Assembly: GCA_007128865.1 (NCBI GenBank)
Contig: SKWP01000368.1
Span: 1-12,172, forward strand
Length of the DNA: 12,172 nucleotides
DNA from: Paracoccaceae bacterium
Lineage (GTDB): Bacteria; Pseudomonadota; Alphaproteobacteria; Rhodobacterales; Rhodobacteraceae
Direction of reading: 5' to 3'
Part shown: one piece after another, positions 1 through 6,009 of the stretch
Layout: every line of letters begins with the position of its first letter
Position numbering within the stretch: the first letter of the stretch is position 1
Position numbers and translations under genes: made by a program
The notes under the pieces: generated by a model
The model's input: only the letters and a program-made list of their open reading frames with translations
Told to the model about the DNA's origin: nothing
Databases searched by the model: none

Positions 1-1908
1 CGCGGCAATCATTTCATGTGCCATGCTGCGATCCACCGGCGCGACACGCAGCACGGTCTGGCGGGTCAGTTCCGCCAGCACGCCCCCCATGCCAAGCATC
101 ACCATCGGCCCCGCGACCGGATCGTTGCGGTAGCCCACCAACGCCTCGGCCACGCCCGTTTCCATCGGATGGATCAGCACGCCGTCAATACGCGCGTCCG
201 GATGTGCGGCCCTTGCCCTGTCGCAGAGCCTGCCGAACGCGGCTTCGGCCTCGGCAGGCGAAAGGTTCAGCGCCACCCCGCCGAAGTCGCTGCGATGCAG
301 GATATCGGCAGAGACGATCTTGGCCGAAACCGGGCCGCCGGCCTGCCGGGCAGCTGCGGCGGCTTCGGCAGCGCTGCGCACCAGATTTCCGGCCGGCGCA
401 TCAACCCCGAGGGCTGCGAATACGGCCCGAGCCTGCGGCTCGCTCAGCGCCCGTCCGCCGGCAAGGTCGAGCACCCCCGAGACCTTTGCACAAAGGTCAT
501 GATCCACGGGGCCGCGCACCACCGGCGCCCGGCGCGTCAGACGTGCCCGCAGCGCCTCGGCGCAGGATTCAGGGGTCCGGAACACCGCCAGCCCCGCATC
601 CGCCAGCAGCCTCCGGGACCGTTCGGCGTCGGGCACGATATAGACCGCCAGCGGCTTTCGCGCGGCGGCAAAACCGGTCAGGGGCGCCACCGCAAGATCG
701 GGCTGGAACTGGGCCGAGGATCCGATCACCATCGCCACCGCGTCGACATCGTCGCTGGCCATGAGCCGTTCGAGCACACCGCGCACCAGTTCCGGGCGAG
801 TACCCGCCAGCGTCAGGTCCACCAGCGTCCCCGACCCGCCCGAAATACCTGCATCGGACAGGAATTCGCGGACACTGCGCGGCACGGCCACCGCATCGAC
901 GCCCAGCGCACCAAGACAATCCACAACCATTGCGCCGCCGCCGCCGGTCGTGGTGACAACGGCAACCCGCCTGCCGGCGGCGGGTGCGGCATCGGCGAAC
1001 AGAGGCGGGGTTTCCAGCAGACTTTCGAGCATTCCGACCCGGGCGATACCCAGATCGGCCAGCAGCGCGTCCACCATCGCGTCATCGCCGGCCAGTGCGC
1101 CGGTATGGGTCTGCGCCAGGGCCTGACCCGCCGCGGAACGGCCGAGCTTGTAGGCGATCACCGGCTTGCCGCAGGCGTGGGCACGCCGGGCAAACCCGGC
1201 AAGCCCGTCACGATCTCGGATCGATTCCAGAAACAGCAGGATGGCCCGGCATTGCGGATCATCCAGCATCAGGCGCCCAAGCTCGCCAACTCCCAGATCC
1301 GCCTCGTTGCCGGTCGAGACCAGCCGCGAAAAGCCGAAGCCACGCGCTGCCCCTTGCGACAGCAGCGCGCCGATCATGCTGCCGCTCTGCGATATCACGG
1401 CCAGACCGCCGCGCGGCAACTCCGGCAGGTCGAAGGCAGCGTTGGCAGTGCAGACGAAACCGCCGGTGTCCACGACGCCGATGCTGTTGGGGCCCAGGAT
1501 CCGCAGCCCGGCCTCGCGCGCTGCTGCCAGCAGCTTCGTCTGACGCGCTCTGCCCGCATCGCCTTCCTCGGCGAATCCGCCCGAAAGCACCGTCGCCACC
1601 CGGACACCGGCCGCACCACACTGGCGGACGGCATCTTCGACTTCGCTGGCACGACACATGATGAAGGCATGGTCAACCGGTCCGGGCGCCGCTGCAAGGG
1701 TCGGATAGCAGGGCAGACCGTCGATTTCCTTGCGGCGCGGATTGATCGGCAGGATACGACCGCCGAAACCATGACGACGAAGAAAACGCGCCGGTCGGGC
1801 CGCCGGCCTTGCAGCATCGCCGGAAGCACCGATCAGAGCCACAGCCCGCGGCGCAAACAGCGCCGCAGCCAGTTCGGCGTCGGCGTCGGCCTGGCCCGAA
1901 ACGGTCAT
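1..1908 (-). CDS. NDP-forming acyl-CoA synthetase (acetate--CoA ligase family), 3' end cut off by the window edge
   Basis: Activates a carboxylic acid to its CoA thioester (or the reverse) with ATP/ADP and phosphate through phosphohistidine intermediates; cytoplasmic. The frame is open from the ATG at 1908 to base 1, giving 636 residues against about 700 usual, so roughly 60-80 C-terminal residues lie outside. Domain order is that of a fused alpha-beta enzyme: CoA-binding Rossmann domain (about 15-145, with VALIGAS at 23-29 and ILGPNSIGV near 137-145), two succinyl-CoA-ligase-like domains (about 165-450), then ATP-grasp (about 485 onward). The catalytic His is H268 in THTGALAG, and the second, kinase-side His is H538 in ILHRSD, preceded by K530. 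GMGGVLAEL at 606-614 is typical of the ATP-grasp part. The ATG overlaps the stop of the upstream acyl-CoA dehydrogenase (ATGA), so the two are translationally coupled. Acid specificity is unknown. The family assignment is firm. Confidence 0.93.
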   Translation of the reverse strand, partial: MTVSGQADADAELAAALFAPRAVALIGASGDAARPAARPARFLRRHGFGGRILPINPRRKEIDGLPCYPTLAAAPGPVDHAFIMCRASEVEDAVRQCGAAGVRVATVLSGGFAEEGDAGRARQTKLLAAAREAGLRILGPNSIGVVDTGGFVCTANAAFDLPELPRGGLAVISQSGSMIGALLSQGAARGFGFSRLVSTGNEADLGVGELGRLMLDDPQCRAILLFLESIRDRDGLAGFARRAHACGKPVIAYKLGRSAAGQALAQTHTGALAGDDAMVDALLADLGIARVGMLESLLETPPLFADAAPAAGRRVAVVTTTGGGGAMVVDCLGALGVDAVAVPRSVREFLSDAGISGGSGTLVDLTLAGTRPELVRGVLERLMASDDVDAVAMVIGSSAQFQPDLAVAPLTGFAAARKPLAVYIVPDAERSRRLLADAGLAVFRTPESCAEALRARLTRRAPVVRGPVDHDLCAKVSGVLDLAGGRALSEPQARAVFAALGVDAPAGNLVRSAAEAAAAARQAGGPVSAKIVSADILHRSDFGGVALNLSPAEAEAAFGRLCDRARAAHPDARIDGVLIHPMETGVAEALVGYRNDPVAGPMVMLGMGGVLAELTRQTVLRVAPVDRSMAHEMIAA

Positions 1909-3071
1909 TCGACGCTTCGGCCGGGGTCCGGCCGCTGACTGAATCGCCGACCGAAGACCCCTTCGGCAATCCGGTTGAGCATCATTTCGGTCGAGCCACC
2001 GGCAATCCGCCAGCCCCTGGTCTTTCGAAAGCAGTACTCCACCAGCGTCTCGTCACAGTATCCCATGCCGCCCATCGCCTGCATCGCCTCGTTGGCGGCA
2101 TCGAATCCGATCTGATTGCACAGGTATTTCGCAACCGAGGTTGCCTGTGCATCGGGCAGGCCGTGGTCTGCGGCAGCGGCGGCCCGGTAAAGCATCAGCT
2201 GCGCCGCCTCGAGACGGGCGTGCATATCGGCAAACTTCCACTGAATTCCCTGGAATTCGCACAACGGCCGGCCGAACTGGGTCCGAACCGATACATAATC
2301 CCGCGCAACATTGAACGCGTGCCGGCCCAGGGCCATCGAGCGCGCGGCATTGCCGATCCTTTCGGCATTGAACCCGGCGATCTGGCGGCGGAACCCGCCG
2401 GGCCCGAGCAACACATTCTCGGGCGGGATGCGCACATTGTCGAAGAACAGCGCGCACCATTGCTCTCCATTGAGATAGCGCGCGGGTTTTCCGAAACCAA
2501 AGCCCTCGGCGCCGCGCTCGACGATGACCGACCCGATGCCGGATGTCCCCGGCCCGAACCGGCAGTAGATGAGAAAGACATCGGCCTCGACCGAATGGCT
2601 GGTGAACACCTTGCCGCCGTTCAGCCGAAAACCGCTGCCATCGGCCGTTGCCTGTGTTGACAGGTCGGTGACGGCCGAGCCCGCCTCGGCCTCGGTCATT
2701 CCCAGCCCGATGACCGCCTCGCCGCGCAGCAGCCGCCCCAGATAGCGCTGCTTCTGTTCGGGGCTGGCGTATTCGGCAAAGGTGCGGATCGGGCCGAAAT
2801 TGCCGACCTGAATGACATCGGCGCTCTTGGGGCAGACCAGCGCAACCTGTTCTATGGCGATGACCGCATCCATCAGCGTGCCGCCCTGCCCGCCATCGGC
2901 CTCGGGGATGGTTATGCCAAGCAGCCCGGCATCGGCGGCAAGGCGTGCCACATCGAACGGAAACTCCGGCGCCTGGGCGCGCCGCAGCGCGCCTTCTGCC
3001 AGGTACTGCCTTGCCCAGCGGGATACCTGATCCCGAAAGAGTGTCTGTTCTGCGGTGGGCCGGAAATCCAT
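1905..3071 (-). CDS. Acyl-CoA dehydrogenase family flavoprotein
   Basis: Predicted FAD enzyme that introduces an alpha,beta double bond into an acyl-CoA and passes electrons to ETF. It has 388 residues, normal for the family. The N-terminal helical domain covers about 1-120; the flavin/substrate motif GMTEAEAGSAVTDL lies at 124-137; the middle beta domain runs to about 220; the C-terminal helical domain contains RTQFGRPL (263-270) and QAMGGMGY (331-338). The Glu of the usual IYEGT motif is replaced by Gly358 (RIAGGST, 355-361). Glu237 in FNAERIG lies exactly 30 residues before the Gly of the RxxFG motif, the same spacing as the catalytic Glu of isovaleryl-CoA dehydrogenase, so it is probably the base. 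The ATG at 3071 is preceded only by a weak GGGG. It is first in a two-gene operon with the CoA synthetase and divergent from the gntR gene. A specialised role such as a desulfinase or crotonobetainyl-type reductase cannot be excluded; the substrate is unknown. Confidence 0.93.
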   Translation of the reverse strand: MDFRPTAEQTLFRDQVSRWARQYLAEGALRRAQAPEFPFDVARLAADAGLLGITIPEADGGQGGTLMDAVIAIEQVALVCPKSADVIQVGNFGPIRTFAEYASPEQKQRYLGRLLRGEAVIGLGMTEAEAGSAVTDLSTQATADGSGFRLNGGKVFTSHSVEADVFLIYCRFGPGTSGIGSVIVERGAEGFGFGKPARYLNGEQWCALFFDNVRIPPENVLLGPGGFRRQIAGFNAERIGNAARSMALGRHAFNVARDYVSVRTQFGRPLCEFQGIQWKFADMHARLEAAQLMLYRAAAAADHGLPDAQATSVAKYLCNQIGFDAANEAMQAMGGMGYCDETLVEYCFRKTRGWRIAGGSTEMMLNRIAEGVFGRRFSQRPDPGRSVE

Positions 3072-3115
3072 TCGGGTACCCCGTCGATGGCGTCGGATCC
3101 GGTTAGCACCGCAAA

Positions 3116-3133
3116 AGTATTCAGGTCAATACT
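3116..3133. promoter_or_regulatory. Inverted repeat AGTATT-N6-AATACT, candidate operator
   Basis: A perfect 6-6-6 inverted repeat (arms 3116-3121 and 3128-3133, spacer CAGGTC) in the AT-rich core of the divergent intergenic region. It covers the -10/+1 zone of the candidate minus-strand promoter. A dimeric HutC/FadR-type GntR protein, encoded 130 bases away, is the obvious candidate ligand. The symmetry is seen directly; the operator role is inference. Confidence 0.5.
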
Positions 3134-3159
3134 ATATGACCCGAAAACGACTCTGCGGA
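3131..3159 (-). promoter_or_regulatory. Candidate sigma-70-type promoter for the acyl-CoA dehydrogenase operon
   Basis: On the minus strand a -10 box TATAGT (3136-3131, five of six to consensus) follows a weak -35 box TCCGCA (3159-3154, three of six) with a 17-base spacer. The predicted start is near 3124, giving a leader of about 50 bases before the ATG at 3071. The inverted repeat 3116-3133 overlaps the -10 box and predicted start, a position suited to repression. This is inferred from sequence only. Confidence 0.4.
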
Positions 3160-3170
3160 TGTCAGGAGCT

Positions 3171-3199
3171 TTGACTCGGACAGAGAACTGTCGCACAGT
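3171..3199 (+). promoter_or_regulatory. Weak candidate promoter for the gntR gene
   Basis: TTGACT (3171-3176, five of six to the -35 consensus) and CACAGT (3194-3199, three of six to -10) are separated by 17 bases. The predicted start is near 3206, about 59 bases before the ATG at 3265. The inverted repeat GACAG-AGAA-CTGTC fills the spacer. The -10 match is poor, so this is tentative. Confidence 0.3.
3179..3192. promoter_or_regulatory. Inverted repeat GACAG-N4-CTGTC upstream of gntR
   Basis: A perfect 5-4-5 inverted repeat (arms 3179-3183 and 3188-3192) located between the candidate -35 and -10 boxes of the regulator gene. It may be an autoregulatory operator or the site of another regulator. 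Its arms differ from those of the repeat at 3116-3133, so the two may not bind the same protein. Confidence 0.35.
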
Positions 3200-3254
3200 G
3201 TCAGGATGCGGTGCCTGGAACCGACGATCGCCGCACTTTTTGTGTCAGACCCTT

Positions 3255-3259
3255 GGAAG
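3255..3259 (+). promoter_or_regulatory. Ribosome binding site that decides the gntR start
   Basis: GGAAG lies five bases before the ATG at 3265. The alternative in-frame GTG at 3211 lacks a comparable site, and the extra 18 residues it would add do not look like family sequence, so 3265 is preferred. Confidence 0.6.
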
Positions 3260-3264
3260 CAGTC

Positions 3265-4071
3265 ATGGATCACCGGTCCTCATTGCGCGTCAGCGCTTCC
3301 GCACCGGAAGACCCGACACCGCTTTACCATCGCATCTACATGGTGCTTCGGGAAGGCATACTCGACGGCGTCTATCCGGCCGATCAGGTCATGCCGAGCG
3401 AAATCGAGCTTGCCGGGCAGTTTTCGGTCTCGCGCATCACCATCCGGAAGGCTTTCGAACGCCTCGAACGTGAGGGCCTGATCCTCCGCCAGCGCGGCCG
3501 CGGAACCTTTCCCACTCCGCCGCCCGGCGGGTATCGGCGGGTCAAGGCCGATGTCTCCGGGTTGGTCGAGAACCTGCTGGCCATGGGGCTTCGGACAAGC
3601 GTGAAGGTTCTCGAATTCGATTACGTGCCGGCATCGGCCGAAGTGGCGCTGGAAATGGGCATCGAGGCAGGCAGCATCGTCCAGAAGGCGATACGCCTGC
3701 GCAGCTACAAGGGGCGGGCCTTTTCGCATGCCGTCACGCATGTGCCCCAGGACATCGGGCGCACATTCACCGCCGAGGATCTGGAAAGGATGCCGCTTCT
3801 GCGGCTGTTCGAACGGGCCGGAATCGTCGTCGCGGCGGCCCACCAGCGCACCACCGCACGCGCGGCATGCCCCAACGTGGCACCGCTGCTTGGGGTTGAT
3901 GTCGGGGCGCCGCTGCTGTGCATTCACCGTCTGGTCCGGGATCAGGACGACCGGGTGATCGAGCGCATCCGGGCGCTTTACCGACCGGATGTCTATGAAT
4001 TCGAACTCAAGCTGACCATCGGCGCCGGCCCCGAGGGGACCTTGTGGCGACCAACGCCATCGGCATTGTAG
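3265..4071 (+). CDS. GntR-family transcriptional regulator, HutC subfamily (UTRA domain)
   Basis: Predicted ligand-responsive DNA-binding regulator of the flanking divergent catabolic genes. It has 268 residues from the ATG at 3265. The N-terminal winged helix-turn-helix lies at about 18-82 and shows the classical GntR pattern: MPSEIELAGQFSVSRITIRK (43-62), then RLEREGLILRQRGRGTF (66-82). A UTRA ligand-binding domain spans about 105-250, ending with the RALYRPDVYEFEL-type segment (236-248) usual for HutC/FarR relatives. In this subfamily the effector is typically a small acid or sugar intermediate of the controlled pathway. Its position between the two arms, next to inverted repeats over candidate promoters, supports a local regulator. 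Whether it represses or activates, and what it senses, is not visible. Confidence 0.93.
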   Translation: MDHRSSLRVSASAPEDPTPLYHRIYMVLREGILDGVYPADQVMPSEIELAGQFSVSRITIRKAFERLEREGLILRQRGRGTFPTPPPGGYRRVKADVSGLVENLLAMGLRTSVKVLEFDYVPASAEVALEMGIEAGSIVQKAIRLRSYKGRAFSHAVTHVPQDIGRTFTAEDLERMPLLRLFERAGIVVAAAHQRTTARAACPNVAPLLGVDVGAPLLCIHRLVRDQDDRVIERIRALYRPDVYEFELKLTIGAGPEGTLWRPTPSAL

Positions 4072-4167
4072 CCACGCCCGGGTGGCGCGGCCCAGTTGTA
4101 TGCCATTGCTGACAATAGTACACTCCGCTAGGGTATGCCCCGAACCCACCCGTTCGCGGAGAGGACC
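4071..4167 (+). promoter_or_regulatory. Intergenic region with hairpin and candidate promoter for the dehydrogenase operon
   Basis: Immediately after the gntR stop is a stem-loop GCCAC-N6-GTGGC (4071-4086) with no T tract, at best a weak terminator or attenuator. A candidate promoter follows: TTGTAT (4096-4101), a 17-base spacer and TACACT (4119-4124, four of six to -10), with a predicted start near 4131. A CAATAGTACA segment (4113-4122) overlaps this -10 and matches eight of ten bases of CAATACTATA (3127-3136) in the divergent promoter region. The genes could also be co-transcribed from the gntR promoter. Confidence 0.4.
4158..4164 (+). promoter_or_regulatory. Strong ribosome binding site deciding a GTG start
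   Basis: GGAGAGG ends three bases before the GTG at 4168. The in-frame ATG at 4135 has only an AGGG one base upstream, too close to work well, and would lie almost at the predicted transcription start. Confidence 0.6.
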
Positions 4168-5238
4168 GTGCAGCAGCAAGACCGATCTCCGTCGATCCAA
4201 TCGCGGGCGCATCTGACGGCCCTTGCCTGCGCCGCCTTCGAACAGGCCGGCGCAACCCCCGAAGCCGCCGCCGACGCCGCCGACATCCTTGTCGAGGGCG
4301 ATCTGATGGGGTTCCATTCGCACGGGTTGCGCCGGGTCATTGCCTATGCTGCACGGCTGCGGCGCGGCTCGCTCAACCCGCGGCCGCAGATGCACGGCGA
4401 AAGACTGGGTCCCTCGCTGATGCGGCTGGACGGCGACAACGGCCTTGGTCCGGCCGTGGCCGCCGAAGCGCTGCGGCGCGGACTGGATCTGGCAGGCGAA
4501 ACAGGTCTGGGCCTTGTCGGGGTTCGCAACGGCAGTCATTTCGGCGCCGGCAGCCCCTATGCACTTCGCGCCTGCAATGCAGGCATGGTGCTGGTTGCGG
4601 GAACCAACGCGATCCGCAGCCTTGCCCCCACCGGCGGAACCGAAGCCCGGGTGGGAAACAACCCGCTGGTCATCGCTGCGCCGGCCCGCCGAAACCCGCA
4701 TTTCATGCTCGACATGGCAATGAGCATCGCTGCCCGCGGCCGCATCCGTGCCGCAAGGGAACGCGGCGATCCGATCCCGCAAGGGCTGGCCACAGGGCCC
4801 GACGGGCTGCCCACGACCGACCCCGCACAGGCGCTGCGCGGAATGATGCTGCCGATCGGTGGCCACAAGGGCTATGGCCTCGCGGTGGGTATGGACATCC
4901 TGGCCGGTGTCCTCACCGGAGCCCTGTTCGGCACCGATCCGCGATCGATGCTGCAGCAGATGGATCTGCCGCAGGGCAACGGGCATTTCTTTCTGGCAAT
5001 CGATCCGGGGAGATTCATGGCCCGTTCGGAATTCCGCGCCAGGATGGATACGCTTCTAAACGAACTCCTGTCGACCCCGGCGGCGGACCCTGAACGCCCC
5101 GTGCGCTATCCCGGGCATTCCGAACAGACGATGCGCGCCTTGCGCATGCGCGACGGAATCCCCCTGCCCGTCGGACTGCTGCGCAGCCTCGAAGCGCTGG
5201 CCCGCGGCGAAACCATTGCCGAAACAGCCACCCACTGA
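4168..5238 (+). CDS. Ldh_2-family NAD(P)-dependent 2-hydroxyacid dehydrogenase (malate/L-lactate/sulfolactate dehydrogenase type)
   Basis: Predicted to oxidise a 2-hydroxyacid to the 2-keto acid, or the reverse, with NAD(P); cytoplasmic. Starting at GTG 4168 it has 356 residues, within the usual 330-360. Family motifs in order (residues from the GTG): DLMGFHSHG (45-53, with the conserved SHG His52), NGSHFG (121-126, His124), a VGNNPLVIA segment (162-170) where GTNP is commoner, the DGLPTTDP segment (212-219), and GGHKGYGLA (231-239), the nucleotide/substrate signature of the family. The family includes malate, ureidoglycolate, 2,3-diketogulonate and (R)-sulfolactate dehydrogenases, which cannot be separated by eye. 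It is followed after 27 bases by the RraA-like gene, and the two with the ThDP enzyme form a likely operon. Its product would be a natural substrate for those enzymes, which is inference. Confidence 0.92.
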   Translation: MQQQDRSPSIQSRAHLTALACAAFEQAGATPEAAADAADILVEGDLMGFHSHGLRRVIAYAARLRRGSLNPRPQMHGERLGPSLMRLDGDNGLGPAVAAEALRRGLDLAGETGLGLVGVRNGSHFGAGSPYALRACNAGMVLVAGTNAIRSLAPTGGTEARVGNNPLVIAAPARRNPHFMLDMAMSIAARGRIRAARERGDPIPQGLATGPDGLPTTDPAQALRGMMLPIGGHKGYGLAVGMDILAGVLTGALFGTDPRSMLQQMDLPQGNGHFFLAIDPGRFMARSEFRARMDTLLNELLSTPAADPERPVRYPGHSEQTMRALRMRDGIPLPVGLLRSLEALARGETIAETATH

Positions 5239-5265
5239 CACGCAGTACTGCCAAGGAGCCCGTCC

Positions 5266-6009
5266 ATGTCCGACCAGACCGCCCGTGCCCGAACCTTCGG
5301 CGTCCCCGGATGCCGCATCCGCACCGGCCTGCCCCGGCCCGACCCGGCGCATATCGCCGCCCTGTCCGGTCAGGCGGCATCATTGGTTGGCGATGCCATC
5401 GGGCGCCGCCGGATCATGGACAACGGCATCCGCCCGCTGGCGCTGTCGATGAAGGTCTGCGGACCGGCCTTCACGGTGCAGGTGCGTCCCGGTGACAACC
5501 TGATGGTCCACGCAGCTGTCATGCTGGCCCGCAAGGGCGATGTGGTGGTCGTCGATGCCGGCGGCAACTGCGATTTCGGCATCTGGGGGCAGATCGTGTC
5601 GCGCGCGGCGATGGCACGCGGCATCGCCGGCGTGGTCCTGGATGGCGCCGTTCGCGATGCGGCCGACATCGCCGCCGATGGCCTTCCGGTCTGGAGCCGC
5701 GGCATCAACCCCCGGGGCGGCAGCAGGGATGGCCCCGGTGAAATCGGCTTTCCGGTGTGCTGTGGCGGCCTCATGGTCGAGCCCGGGGACATCGTGGTGG
5801 CCGATGGCGATGGCGTCTGCGTGGTGCCGGCCGCCGAGCTTCCGGCAGCGGTGACGGGCACCGAAAGCCGCCAGACGATCGAGGATGCACGCATGGCCGC
5901 AATCGCCCGCGGCGAGATCGAGCCCGACTGGCTGGCAGCCGAGCTGGTGGCGCGCGGTCTCTGGCAGGAAGGACTGCCGCTGAACGACCCGACCGGGGGC
6001 AAGGCATGA
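5266..6009 (+). CDS. RraA-like protein (4-hydroxy-4-methyl-2-oxoglutarate aldolase / oxaloacetate decarboxylase family)
   Basis: Members of this family are divalent-metal class II aldolases or decarboxylases acting on 2-oxo acids; others (RraA) inhibit RNase E. The protein has 247 residues, slightly longer than the roughly 160-230 common in the family. Conserved elements: the GDVVVVDAGG strand (91-100), WGQ (107-109), and GVVLDGAVRDAADI (122-135), which contains the metal/substrate pair R130-D131 and the following acidic D134 seen in the catalytic branch. The C-terminal strand VEPGDIVVADGDGVCVVP (171-188) is also typical. Presence of the RDxxD motif and operon position between a hydroxyacid dehydrogenase and a ThDP enzyme favour a catabolic aldolase/decarboxylase over an RNase E inhibitor. 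AAGGAG (5253-5258) lies seven bases before the ATG. The stop overlaps the next start (ATGA). Exact substrate unknown. Confidence 0.9.
   Translation: MSDQTARARTFGVPGCRIRTGLPRPDPAHIAALSGQAASLVGDAIGRRRIMDNGIRPLALSMKVCGPAFTVQVRPGDNLMVHAAVMLARKGDVVVVDAGGNCDFGIWGQIVSRAAMARGIAGVVLDGAVRDAADIAADGLPVWSRGINPRGGSRDGPGEIGFPVCCGGLMVEPGDIVVADGDGVCVVPAAELPAAVTGTESRQTIEDARMAAIARGEIEPDWLAAELVARGLWQEGLPLNDPTGGKA

Larger units (their letters stand above)
3072..3264. promoter_or_regulatory. Divergent promoter region between acyl-CoA dehydrogenase and gntR genes
   Basis: This 193-base gap separates divergent starts at 3071 (minus) and 3265 (plus), so both promoters must lie here or just inside the genes. It has a locally AT-richer core (about 3113-3137) in an otherwise GC-rich region and two inverted repeats (3116-3133 and 3179-3192). 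Candidate promoters are described separately. No small gene is convincing here: a GTG at 3211 could extend the gntR frame upstream but lacks a ribosome binding site. Confidence 0.75.

Noticed and set aside
16..1938. A 640-codon plus-strand open frame across the acyl-CoA synthetase
   Set aside because: The minus strand carries an uninterrupted synthetase with all catalytic motifs; the plus frame is His/Arg/Gly-rich and has no recognisable domain.
4071..4086. Stem-loop after gntR as a rho-independent terminator
   Set aside because: Five-base stem with no following T tract; kept only as part of the intergenic description.
3280..4986. A 568-codon minus-strand open frame opposite gntR and the dehydrogenase
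   Set aside because: Spans two clear plus-strand genes plus their intergenic region; composition is typical of an antisense shadow.
5757..6005. Upstream extension of the ThDP gene inside the RraA-like gene
   Set aside because: Arg/Gly-rich, not family sequence; the ATG at 6006 with ATGA coupling starts directly before the conserved PYR domain.
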